From Castellaniella sp. UBA6218 (GTDB lineage Bacteria; Pseudomonadota; Gammaproteobacteria; Burkholderiales; Burkholderiaceae_B): a stretch of DNA of 17,117 bases. The notes beneath the pieces are model-generated. The model did not search any database, was not told where the DNA came from, and saw nothing but the letters and a program-made list of their open reading frames with translations. How positions within the stretch are numbered: the stretch's first letter is position 1; every line of letters begins with the position of its first letter. Both the position numbers and the translations under genes were made by a program. The stretch is taken from positions 1 to 17,117 of the forward strand of contig DISE01000013.1 in assembly GCA_002421865.1 (NCBI GenBank). Direction: 5' to 3'. This document shows, piece after piece, positions 1 through 6,255 of this stretch.

Positions 1-70
1 AGGCCTGGCCGATGATGATCGGGCCGGCCCCGATGATGAGGATGCTGTGGATGTCTGAACGCTTGGGCAT
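1..70 (-). CDS. carB: Carbamoyl-phosphate synthase large subunit, N-terminal fragment
   Basis: Only the first 23 codons are inside the window; the gene continues beyond the left edge. The reverse strand reads MPKRSDIHSILIIGAGPIII and then GQA, which matches the start of CarB, where the glycine-rich GAGPI segment opens the first ATP-grasp half. CarB uses ammonia delivered from CarA, bicarbonate and two ATP to make carbamoyl phosphate for pyrimidine and arginine synthesis. The ATG at position 70 is 16 bases past the carA stop codon, and a GGAGG-like stretch (reverse complement of cctcc-type sequence at about 74-79) precedes it, so carA and carB form one operon. Identity is clear from context despite the short stretch. 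Confidence 0.9.
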   Translation of the reverse strand, partial: MPKRSDIHSILIIGAGPIIIGQA

Positions 71-86
71 GGGAGGCGGGATCTTT

Positions 87-1256
87 TTATTTGGACGACC
101 GGGCTTTGTGCTGCGCCATCAGGTCGATGAATTTGTCGAACAGCACCAGGATGTCGTGCGGGCCGGGACTGGCTTCGGGGTGGCCCTGGAAGCAGAAGGC
201 CGGCCGGTCGGTCAGTTCGAAGCCCTGCAGGGTGCCGTCGAACAGCGACACGTGCGTGATGCGGGCGTTGGCCGGCAGGCTGTCGCCATCCACGGTGAAG
301 CCATGGTTCTGGCTGGTGATGAACACCCGGCCGGTGTCCAGGTCCTGCACCGGGTGGTTGGCGCCGTGGTGACCGGTCTTCATCTTGACCGTGCGCCCGC
401 CCAGCGTCAGGCCCAGGACCTGCTGTCCCAGGCAGATGCCGAACAGGGGGATGCCGCGATCCAGCACGGCGCGGCAGGTCTCGGCGGCATAATCGCAGGC
501 CGCGGGGTCGCCGGGGCCGTTGGACAGGAAGACTCCGTCGGGCGACTGGGCCAGGACGTCGGCCACCGGCGTGAGCGCCGGCACCAGGGTGATGCGGCAG
601 CCGCGGTCGGCCAGCAGGCGCAGGATGTTGGACTTGATGCCGTAGTCGTAGGCGACGACGTGGTATTTCGACTGGTCCTGGCGGCTGTAGCCGCGCCCCA
701 GCCGCCAGGTGCCCTGCACCCAGCCGCCGGGCTGCTTGGTGGAGACTTCCAGGGCCAGGTCCTGGCCTTCCATGCCGCCGAAGCCGCGCGCCAGTTCGAC
801 GGCGCGGTCGGCGTCCTCGCCCACCAGGATGCAGGCGCCCTGGGCGCCGCGTTCGCGCAGGATCCGGGTCAGCTTGCGGGTGTCCACGCCCGAGATCGCC
901 ACGATGCCCTGGGATTTCAGGTAGTCGGGCAGCGACTGGGTGGCGCGGAAATTGGACAGCACCGCCGGGCAGTCGCGAACCACCAGGCCGGCGGCGTGCA
1001 CCCGCCCGGACTCGACGTCCTCGGGGTTGACGCCGGTGTTGCCGATGTGGGGATAGGTCAAGGTGACGATCTGGCCGCTGTAGCTGGGATCGGTGAGGAT
1101 CTCCTGGTAGCCGGTCATGGAGGTATTGAAGACGATTTCGGCCACGCTGGTCCCGTCGGCGCCGATCGAGACGCCCCTGAATACGGTACCGTCAGCCAAG
1201 GCGAGAATTGCTGGTGCGAGTCCTGCGGACCCCTCGGGAAAGATTGACGGCAGCAA
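87..1256 (-). CDS. carA: Carbamoyl-phosphate synthase small subunit (glutaminase)
   Basis: A 389-residue protein that hydrolyses glutamine and channels ammonia to CarB. The N-terminal CPSase domain carries NTSMTGYQEILTDPSYS at about 44-60. A class I amidotransferase domain follows from about 200, with the nucleophile in FGICLGQQ (C275) and the catalytic pair in QGHPEASPG (H359, E361). The family is usually about 380 residues. The frame stays open upstream to 1418, but that extension runs through a TATAAT promoter element and lacks family similarity. I therefore place the start at the TTG codon at 1256, giving an N terminus M-L-P-S-I-F as I recall for Bordetella-type CarA. A GGGG stretch sits about 7 bases upstream. 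No residue known to be essential appears to be missing. Confidence 0.95.
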   Translation of the reverse strand: MLPSIFPEGSAGLAPAILALADGTVFRGVSIGADGTSVAEIVFNTSMTGYQEILTDPSYSGQIVTLTYPHIGNTGVNPEDVESGRVHAAGLVVRDCPAVLSNFRATQSLPDYLKSQGIVAISGVDTRKLTRILRERGAQGACILVGEDADRAVELARGFGGMEGQDLALEVSTKQPGGWVQGTWRLGRGYSRQDQSKYHVVAYDYGIKSNILRLLADRGCRITLVPALTPVADVLAQSPDGVFLSNGPGDPAACDYAAETCRAVLDRGIPLFGICLGQQVLGLTLGGRTVKMKTGHHGANHPVQDLDTGRVFITSQNHGFTVDGDSLPANARITHVSLFDGTLQGFELTDRPAFCFQGHPEASPGPHDILVLFDKFIDLMAQHKARSSK

Positions 1257-1296
1257 AATGGAACCCCGGTTATAAAGTCGATATTCAAACCTTCCT

Positions 1297-1325
1297 ATTA
1301 TACAACCGGACCAAAGCCGCTCCCA
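1297..1325 (-). promoter_or_regulatory. Probable carAB promoter
   Basis: The reverse strand has a perfect TATAAT -10 hexamer (1297-1302). Seventeen bases upstream is TGGGAG (1320-1325), a weak -35. This predicts transcription starting near 1290 and a leader of roughly 34 bases before the TTG start of carA. The surrounding stretch (1260-1310) is clearly AT-richer than its neighbours. I saw no attenuator-type hairpin in the short leader. Confidence 0.6.
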
Positions 1326-1437
1326 GGGGCCGGATCCGGGACGCCGTGGATGTCGCGTCGGCCGCGCGCCCGCCCCCGCCGGGAAATGGTCTACATTAGG
1401 GCTTTCGCAACCCTGCACTCACTGGATCACCGCCTTC

Positions 1438-2382
1438 ATGAGCAATCAACTGGACGCCCTGCGCGCGCTGACGACCGTCGTGGCCGATACCGGGGATTTC
1501 GAAACCATGCGGGCCTACCGGCCGACCGACGCCACCACGAACCCCTCGTTGATCCTCAAGGCCGTGGGCCAGGCGGCCTACCGGCCTCTGCTGGACAAGG
1601 TGCTGCACGATCACCCCGCCGCTCCGCTGGCCGAGCAGGTCGATCGCCTGCTGGTGGCCTTCGGCCGCGAAATCCTGGCCATCGTGCCCGGCCGCGTTTC
1701 GACCGAAGTCGATGCACGTCTGTCCTTCGACGCCCAGGCCAGCATCGAACGCGCCCGGCAGATCATCGCCCTGTACGAAGCGGATGGCATCCCGCGCGAG
1801 CGCGTGCTGATCAAGCTGGCCTCGACCTGGGAGGGCATCCAGGCCGCCCGGATCCTGGAAGCGGAAGGCATCCACTGCAATCTGACGCTGCTGTTCTCCC
1901 TGACCCAGGCCATCGCCTGCGCCCAGGCGAAGGTGACGCTCGTTTCGCCCTTCGTGGGCCGCATCTACGACTGGTACAAAAAAGCGGCGGGCGCCGATTG
2001 GGACGAGGCGGCGAACGCCGGTTCCGACGACCCGGGCGTGCGGTCCGTGGCGCGCATCTATCGCTATTTCAAGGCCTATGACATCCCCACCCAGGTGATG
2101 GGGGCCAGTTTCCGCAACATCGGCCAGATCCGCGCATTGGCGGGCTGCGATCTGTTGACGATCAGCCCCGCGCTGCTGGGCGAGCTGGCTGCTTCGGATG
2201 CGCCACTGGAGCCCCGGCTGTCCGTCGCCGCCGCCAAGGCGGACGCGCCGGAATGGGTCGCCAGCAACGAGGTCGTCTTCCGCACGCACCTGAACGGGGA
2301 CGCCATGGCGACCGAAAAGCTGGCCGAGGGCATCCGCATTTTCACGGCCGACGCGATCAAACTGGACGCGTTGTTGGAATGA
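1438..2382 (+). CDS. tal: Transaldolase
   Basis: A 314-residue transaldolase of the TalB class. It transfers a dihydroxyacetone unit between sedoheptulose-7-phosphate and glyceraldehyde-3-phosphate in the cytosolic pentose phosphate pathway. The TDATTNPSLIL segment (about 30-40), the Schiff-base lysine K126 within LIKLASTWEG and the early aspartate D17 are all present, as are the C-terminal helices typical of the family. Length is normal (E. coli TalB has 317). The gene diverges from carA across about 180 bp. TACATT at 1392-1397 is a possible -10, without a good -35. The ribosome binding site is weak (GGAT about 14 bases upstream), but the start agrees with the family. A hairpin begins 7 bases after the stop. 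Confidence 0.97.
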   Translation: MSNQLDALRALTTVVADTGDFETMRAYRPTDATTNPSLILKAVGQAAYRPLLDKVLHDHPAAPLAEQVDRLLVAFGREILAIVPGRVSTEVDARLSFDAQASIERARQIIALYEADGIPRERVLIKLASTWEGIQAARILEAEGIHCNLTLLFSLTQAIACAQAKVTLVSPFVGRIYDWYKKAAGADWDEAANAGSDDPGVRSVARIYRYFKAYDIPTQVMGASFRNIGQIRALAGCDLLTISPALLGELAASDAPLEPRLSVAAAKADAPEWVASNEVVFRTHLNGDAMATEKLAEGIRIFTADAIKLDALLE

Positions 2383-2389
2383 GTCAGGT

Positions 2390-2419
2390 CATGGGGCAGT
2401 CCCTGCGGACTGCCCCATG
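2390..2419. terminator. Convergent-end hairpin between tal and the ABC permease
   Basis: A perfect 13-bp inverted repeat (2390-2402 pairing with 2407-2419) closes a CTGC tetraloop. It lies between the convergent stops of tal and the permease gene. Neither strand has a T-tract after it, so it may act as a 3' stabiliser or a Rho-assisted bidirectional terminator rather than a classical intrinsic one. The loop-proximal core GTCCCTGCGGAC closely resembles the core of the hairpin after greA. Confidence 0.7.
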
Positions 2420-2430
2420 ACGGACGAATT

Positions 2431-3219
2431 TCAGGTCTTGCCTGATTCCCCGGGTCCGGGCTGCCAGACCAGCAGGCGGCGCTCCACCAGCGACACGACT
2501 CCGTCCAGCAAGAGTGCGAACACCGTCAGCACGACGATGCCGGCGAACACGGTGTTCACGTCCAGCGTGCCTTCGGCCTGCAGGATCAGGTAGCCGACCC
2601 CGGCCGCTGAGCCCAGGTATTCGCCCACCACCGCGCCGACGAAGGCCAGACCCACGGACGTGTGCAGGCTGGAGAACACCCAGCTGGTGGCCGAGGGGAT
2701 GTAGACGTGACGCAGCAGCTGGCGACGTCCGGCCCCCAGCATGCGGGCATTGTCCAGCAGGGTCGGACTGACTTCGCGCACCCCCCGGTAGACGTTGAAG
2801 AAGACGATGAAGAACACCAGCGTCACGGCCAGTGCGACCTTGGACCAGATACCCAGGCCGAACCACATGCCGAAGATCGGGGCCAGGATGACGCGGGGCA
2901 TGGAGTTGGCCGCCGTGACGTAGGGCTCGAGCAGGGCGCTCGCGCTGCGCGACAGGCCCAGCCAAAGGCCGAAGCCCAGCCCGCCAATCGTCCCGATGAC
3001 GAAGGCCAGCACGGTTTCGGACAAAGTGATCCACAGATGGCGGTAGATCCCGGCGTCGGTGATGAACCAGGCCCCGATGACCTGGGCGACTTCCAGTGGC
3101 CGACCGAAAAAGAAAGCCACGTTGCGGTTCAGCGAGGCCCAGTGCCAGACCAACAGGATGGCGGCCAGCAACGCCAGTTGCAGGACGCGCAGCACGGGTT
3201 TGGACAGATCGGATTTCAT
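2431..3219 (-). CDS. ABC transporter permease, SsuC/TauC class
   Basis: A 262-residue inner-membrane protein with about six hydrophobic segments: near 12-27, 68-90, 100-125, 125-145, 190-215 and 222-240. It has the cytoplasmic EAA loop of importer permeases, here DNARMLGAGRRQLLRHVYIP at about 157-176, which docks onto the ATPase. It belongs to the nitrate/sulfonate/taurine/thiamine-precursor permease group. It is the last gene of a leftward three-gene transporter set, 64 bases after the ATPase stop. A GGAG lies about 11 bases before the ATG. The substrate cannot be read from the sequence: no monooxygenase (SsuD, TauD), nitrate reductase or thiamine gene is adjacent. Confidence 0.9.
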   Translation of the reverse strand: MKSDLSKPVLRVLQLALLAAILLVWHWASLNRNVAFFFGRPLEVAQVIGAWFITDAGIYRHLWITLSETVLAFVIGTIGGLGFGLWLGLSRSASALLEPYVTAANSMPRVILAPIFGMWFGLGIWSKVALAVTLVFFIVFFNVYRGVREVSPTLLDNARMLGAGRRQLLRHVYIPSATSWVFSSLHTSVGLAFVGAVVGEYLGSAAGVGYLILQAEGTLDVNTVFAGIVVLTVFALLLDGVVSLVERRLLVWQPGPGESGKT

Positions 3220-3283
3220 CGTCGCGGGTGCTCCGGTGAGTGGCTCGGGTCTGGGGGCGGAAAGGCGTGCGGGCCGGTCATGA

Positions 3284-4120
3284 TCAGGCGCGTCGCTGGC
3301 GTTCGTAGCCTTTCAGCACTTCATCGCGCAGCACCGCCCAGATGGCCTGGTGCAGTTCGACGAAGCGTGGCTGCATGCGCACTTCGGCCACGTCCCGCGG
3401 GCGCGGGATGTCGATGATGAATTCCCCGATCGGGCGGGTCTCGGGGCCGGCTGAAAGCACCACCACGCGGTCGCTCATGGCGATGGCCTCGTCGAGGTCG
3501 TGGGTGATGAACAGCACGGCCTTGCGCCGGTCCATCCACAGGTCCAGCACCTCGTTTTCCATCAGCTGGCGGGTCTGGATGTCCAGGGCCGAGAACGGCT
3601 CGTCCATCAGGATGATGTCGGGATCGCGGATCAGGGTCTGGGCCAGCATGACGCGTTTGCGCATGCCGCCCGACATCTGGTGCGGGTAGCGGTTCTCGAA
3701 GCCGCCCAGTCCGACCCGGCGCAGCCATTCGCGGCTGCGTTCGGCGGTCTCGGCGGCGGGCGTCCCGGCGAATTCCAGCCCGGCGGAGACATTGGCCTGG
3801 GCATTGCGCCAAGGCATCAGCGCCTCGCCCTGGAACATGTAGCCCGCCCGCGCGTTGACGCCATGCAGCGGCTGACCGAACACCCGGACCTGCCCGGACG
3901 TGGGGCGCAGCAGCCCCGCCGCCATGTTCAGCAGGGTGGACTTGCCGCAGCCCGTGGGGCCCACGACCGAGACGAATTCGCTGGGCGCCACCTCCAGGGT
4001 GGCGCCGCGCATGGCCGTGTAGGGTGCGCCATCGGGCGACTTGAAGGTGCAGGTGACCTGATCCAGCAGCAGGGCGGGGTGGTCCGCTCCGGCCCCGGAT
4101 CGGCTCTCGCGCTCAGGCAT
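3284..4120 (-). CDS. ABC transporter ATP-binding protein, SsuB/TauB class
   Basis: A 278-residue cytoplasmic ATPase that powers the importer. Walker A is GPTGCGKST (54-62), the Q-loop glutamine is Q97 in YMFQGEALMPWR, the signature is MSGGMRKRV (149-157), Walker B is IILMDEP (169-175) and the switch histidine is H207 in FITHDLDEA. An N-terminal tail of about 15 residues precedes the first strand. I choose the ATG at 4120, which overlaps the last 8 bases of the binding-protein gene and so suggests translational coupling. The longer open frame to 4222 is only antiphase sequence inside that gene. All catalytic motifs are intact. Confidence 0.93.
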   Translation of the reverse strand: MPERESRSGAGADHPALLLDQVTCTFKSPDGAPYTAMRGATLEVAPSEFVSVVGPTGCGKSTLLNMAAGLLRPTSGQVRVFGQPLHGVNARAGYMFQGEALMPWRNAQANVSAGLEFAGTPAAETAERSREWLRRVGLGGFENRYPHQMSGGMRKRVMLAQTLIRDPDIILMDEPFSALDIQTRQLMENEVLDLWMDRRKAVLFITHDLDEAIAMSDRVVVLSAGPETRPIGEFIIDIPRPRDVAEVRMQPRFVELHQAIWAVLRDEVLKGYERQRRA

Positions 4121-5165
4121 GGGGATATTTCTGGTTGGCCCTGGAGGCGAACTGGTTGGTCCAGATGCGGGAGATGTCGATGGCCGTGCGGTCGAAGTTC
4201 GGCACGAACCCGGCCAGCGCATTGAGCGCCGTCTGCGGGCCGTCTTCAGGCACCAGCCCGTCAGGCGACAGTCCTTCGCGGTTGCCCTTGAGCGCCAGCT
4301 TGTACAGGTCCGGATCGCCCAGCAGGTAGGATTCCGGCACCAGCTTGGCGATGTCGTCGACGGACGAGGCCTGGATCCATTTGTCGGCCCGCACCATGGC
4401 GTTGGCCAGAGCCTGTGTGGTGTTGGGATTCGCGTCGATGAAGGCCTGGGCGGTGTACAGGCAACCCGACGGCATGTTGCCGCCGAAGATCTTCTGCGCG
4501 TCTTGCAGTGTGCGGGTGTCCGCGATGAGATGGATGGCGTCTTCCTTGACCAGGGTGCTGATCACCGGGTCGAGGTTGGCGATGGCGTCGATCTGGCCGG
4601 AGCGCAGGGCCGTGACCGCCCCGGCGCCCGCGCCCACGCCGATGAAGGACACGTCGGTGGGCTTGAGTCCGTGCTGCGCCAGAAAGAAGCTGACCATCAT
4701 GTTGGTCGATGATCCTGGTGCGGTGACGCCGACTTTCTTGCCCTTCAGGTCGGCGGGCGTCTTGTAACCGGCCATGGTTTTTTTCGAGACGCCCAGCACG
4801 ATCATGGGCGCCCGCCCTTGCAGGACGAAGCAGCGATAGTACTGGCCCTTGGCCTGCAGGTTGATGGTGTGCTCGAAGGCGCCGGACACCACGTCGGCGC
4901 TGCCGCCCACCACGGCCTGCAGGGCCTTCGATCCACCCGCGAAATCGGCGATGGTGACGTCAAGGCCCTCGTCCTTGAAGTAGCCCTTCAGGTGCGCGAC
5001 CGACAGCGGCAGATAGTAGATCAGCGGCTGGCCACCGACGGCGATGGTCAGGGCCTTCTTTTCGGGCGCGCTGGCCGCGTCCTGTGCGAAGGACAGTCCG
5101 GGCAATGCGCCCAGCAGCCCCGTGGCGCCAGCGGTCTTGAGCAGTTCACGACGTGAAATCGGCAT
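4113..5165 (-). CDS. ABC transporter substrate-binding protein, NMT1/TauA family, Tat-type signal
   Basis: A 350-residue periplasmic binding protein that delivers the ligand to the permease and ATPase encoded downstream. The N terminus MPISRRELLKTAGATGLLGA contains a twin-arginine export motif (SRRELLK), a hydrophobic stretch and a likely cleavage site after SFA. The mature part starts KKALTIAVGGQPLIYYLPLS and has the ADFAGGSKALQAVVGGSADV region typical of NMT1/TauA proteins, with GKKVGVTAPGSSTN near 140-155. I chose the ATG at 5165 because AGGAG lies 10 bases upstream; the frame extends further but runs through the promoter dyad. Tat export suggests folding before secretion. The ligand is unknown; sulfonates, nitrate, aromatic acids and pyrimidine precursors are all possible for this family. 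Confidence 0.9.
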   Translation of the reverse strand: MPISRRELLKTAGATGLLGALPGLSFAQDAASAPEKKALTIAVGGQPLIYYLPLSVAHLKGYFKDEGLDVTIADFAGGSKALQAVVGGSADVVSGAFEHTINLQAKGQYYRCFVLQGRAPMIVLGVSKKTMAGYKTPADLKGKKVGVTAPGSSTNMMVSFFLAQHGLKPTDVSFIGVGAGAGAVTALRSGQIDAIANLDPVISTLVKEDAIHLIADTRTLQDAQKIFGGNMPSGCLYTAQAFIDANPNTTQALANAMVRADKWIQASSVDDIAKLVPESYLLGDPDLYKLALKGNREGLSPDGLVPEDGPQTALNALAGFVPNFDRTAIDISRIWTNQFASRANQKYPHA

Positions 5166-5187
5166 GATGGCTTGTCTCCTGTGGGTG

Positions 5188-5222
5188 ATGCTGCGTTTCA
5201 GGTTCCGATGATAACGCAGCAT
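5188..5222. promoter_or_regulatory. 10-bp inverted repeat over the probable ABC-importer promoter
   Basis: ATGCTGCGTT (5188-5197) and its exact complement AACGCAGCAT (5213-5222) are separated by 15 bases. A reverse-strand -10-like TATCAT (5208-5213) lies at the upstream arm, so the dyad would cover the -10 and the first transcribed bases, as a repressor operator would. The -35 position (5231-5236, TAGGCC) is poor. If transcription reads through from recR, the same repeat could instead form an RNA hairpin. Confidence 0.5.
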
Positions 5223-5265
5223 GACCCCCGGGCCTACGGGGCTGCCTGGAAGGGATGGAGGCCGG

Positions 5266-5874
5266 TCAGCCGGGGCGGCGTTCCATCAGGGCCCAGGCGA
5301 TCGTGCCGGCATCGACGTATTCCAGTTCGCTGCCGCTGGGCACGCCGCGCGCCAGCCGGGTCACCTTGACGCCGCATTCGCGCAGCATCTCGGCCAGATA
5401 GTAGGCCGTGGTCTCGCCCTCGGCGGTGAAATTGGTGGCCAGGATGACTTCCCTGACCGTTCCGTCCCGAACCCGGTCCCGCAAGGGGGCGAAGCGGACC
5501 TGGTCCGGCCCCACGCCCTCCAGGGGCGCCAGCCGGCCCATCAGCACGTAGTACAGGCCCTGGTACCCGTGGCTGGCCTCGATCATGTTCTGGTCGGCGG
5601 GCGTCTCGACGACGCACAGCACGGACGGATCCCGGTCCGGATTCTCGCAGGTGGCGCACACCGGAGTCTGGGAAAAGGAATTGCAGCGTTCGCAATGGCA
5701 CAGGCCGCCGACCGCGTCGCGCAGCGCGTCGCCCAGACGCAGCGCGCCATCCGGGTCGTGCTGCAGCAGATGATAGGCCATGCGCCTGGCGGTGCGCACG
5801 CCTACGCCCGGCAGCCCCCGCAAGGCATCGATCAGGACACGCAGAGGTTCCGGTTCGGGCAGGCCGGCGGCCAT
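5266..5874 (-). CDS. recR: Recombination mediator RecR
   Basis: A 202-residue protein of normal length for RecR, which with RecF and RecO loads RecA on gapped DNA during repair. The N-terminal helix-hairpin-helix has LRGLPGVGVRTARRMAYHLL (18-37). The zinc finger uses C61, C64, C73 and C76 in CERCNSFSQTPVCATC. The Toprim domain follows with CVVETPAD (87-94) and the ILATNFTAEGETTAYYL segment near 145-161. It is the last gene of the leftward dnaX-ybaB-recR block, starting 14 bases after ybaB ends, which is the widely conserved order. About 100 bases separate it from the ABC importer genes on the same strand. Confidence 0.97.
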   Translation of the reverse strand: MAAGLPEPEPLRVLIDALRGLPGVGVRTARRMAYHLLQHDPDGALRLGDALRDAVGGLCHCERCNSFSQTPVCATCENPDRDPSVLCVVETPADQNMIEASHGYQGLYYVLMGRLAPLEGVGPDQVRFAPLRDRVRDGTVREVILATNFTAEGETTAYYLAEMLRECGVKVTRLARGVPSGSELEYVDAGTIAWALMERRPG

Positions 5875-5888
5875 CGGGCCTGTTTCCG

Positions 5889-6215
5889 TCAGAACGGCAG
5901 TTTCATGCCGGGCGGCAGGGAAAGGCCGGCCGTCACGGCGGACATCTTTTCCTGGGCGGTGGCCTCGGCCTTGCGCTGGGCGTCGTTGAAGGCCGCCGCG
6001 ACCAGATCCTCGATCATGTCGCGGTCATCGTCGAACAGCGACGGATCGATGGCGACGCGCTTGACGTCGTACTTGCAGCTCATGGTGACCTTGACCAGGC
6101 CGCCGCCCGCCGCGCCCTCGACCATCAGGTCGGCCAGGGCGTCCTGGGCCTTTTTCATGTTTTCCTGCATCTGCTGGGCTTGGCGCATCAGCCCGGCGAT
6201 CTGACCTTTCATCAT
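5889..6215 (-). CDS. ybaB: YbaB/EbfC family nucleoid-associated protein
   Basis: A 108-residue homodimeric DNA-binding protein of the YbaB/EbfC family, which coats DNA and is almost always encoded between dnaX and recR. The sequence starts MMKGQIAGLMRQAQQMQENM, the long helix typical of the family. It continues with the VEGAAGGGLVKVTMSCKYDV beta region and ends GLSLPPGMKLPF, the usual family tail. An AGGA lies about 8 bases upstream of the ATG at 6215. A second ATG follows immediately, so the exact start could be 6212. The open frame extends to 6446, but that part lies inside dnaX in another frame. The gap to the dnaX stop is 40 bases. Confidence 0.95.
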   Translation of the reverse strand: MMKGQIAGLMRQAQQMQENMKKAQDALADLMVEGAAGGGLVKVTMSCKYDVKRVAIDPSLFDDDRDMIEDLVAAAFNDAQRKAEATAQEKMSAVTAGLSLPPGMKLPF

Positions 6216-6255
6216 GGCGGTGTCCTGGTTCGGTGTATTCAAGCAAAAGCTGGGA

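Noticed and set aside
12..1247. 411-codon plus-strand frame opposite carA
   Set aside because: CarA motifs on the reverse strand are unambiguous. This frame has shadow composition (V, G, A, Q, D rich) and no family features.
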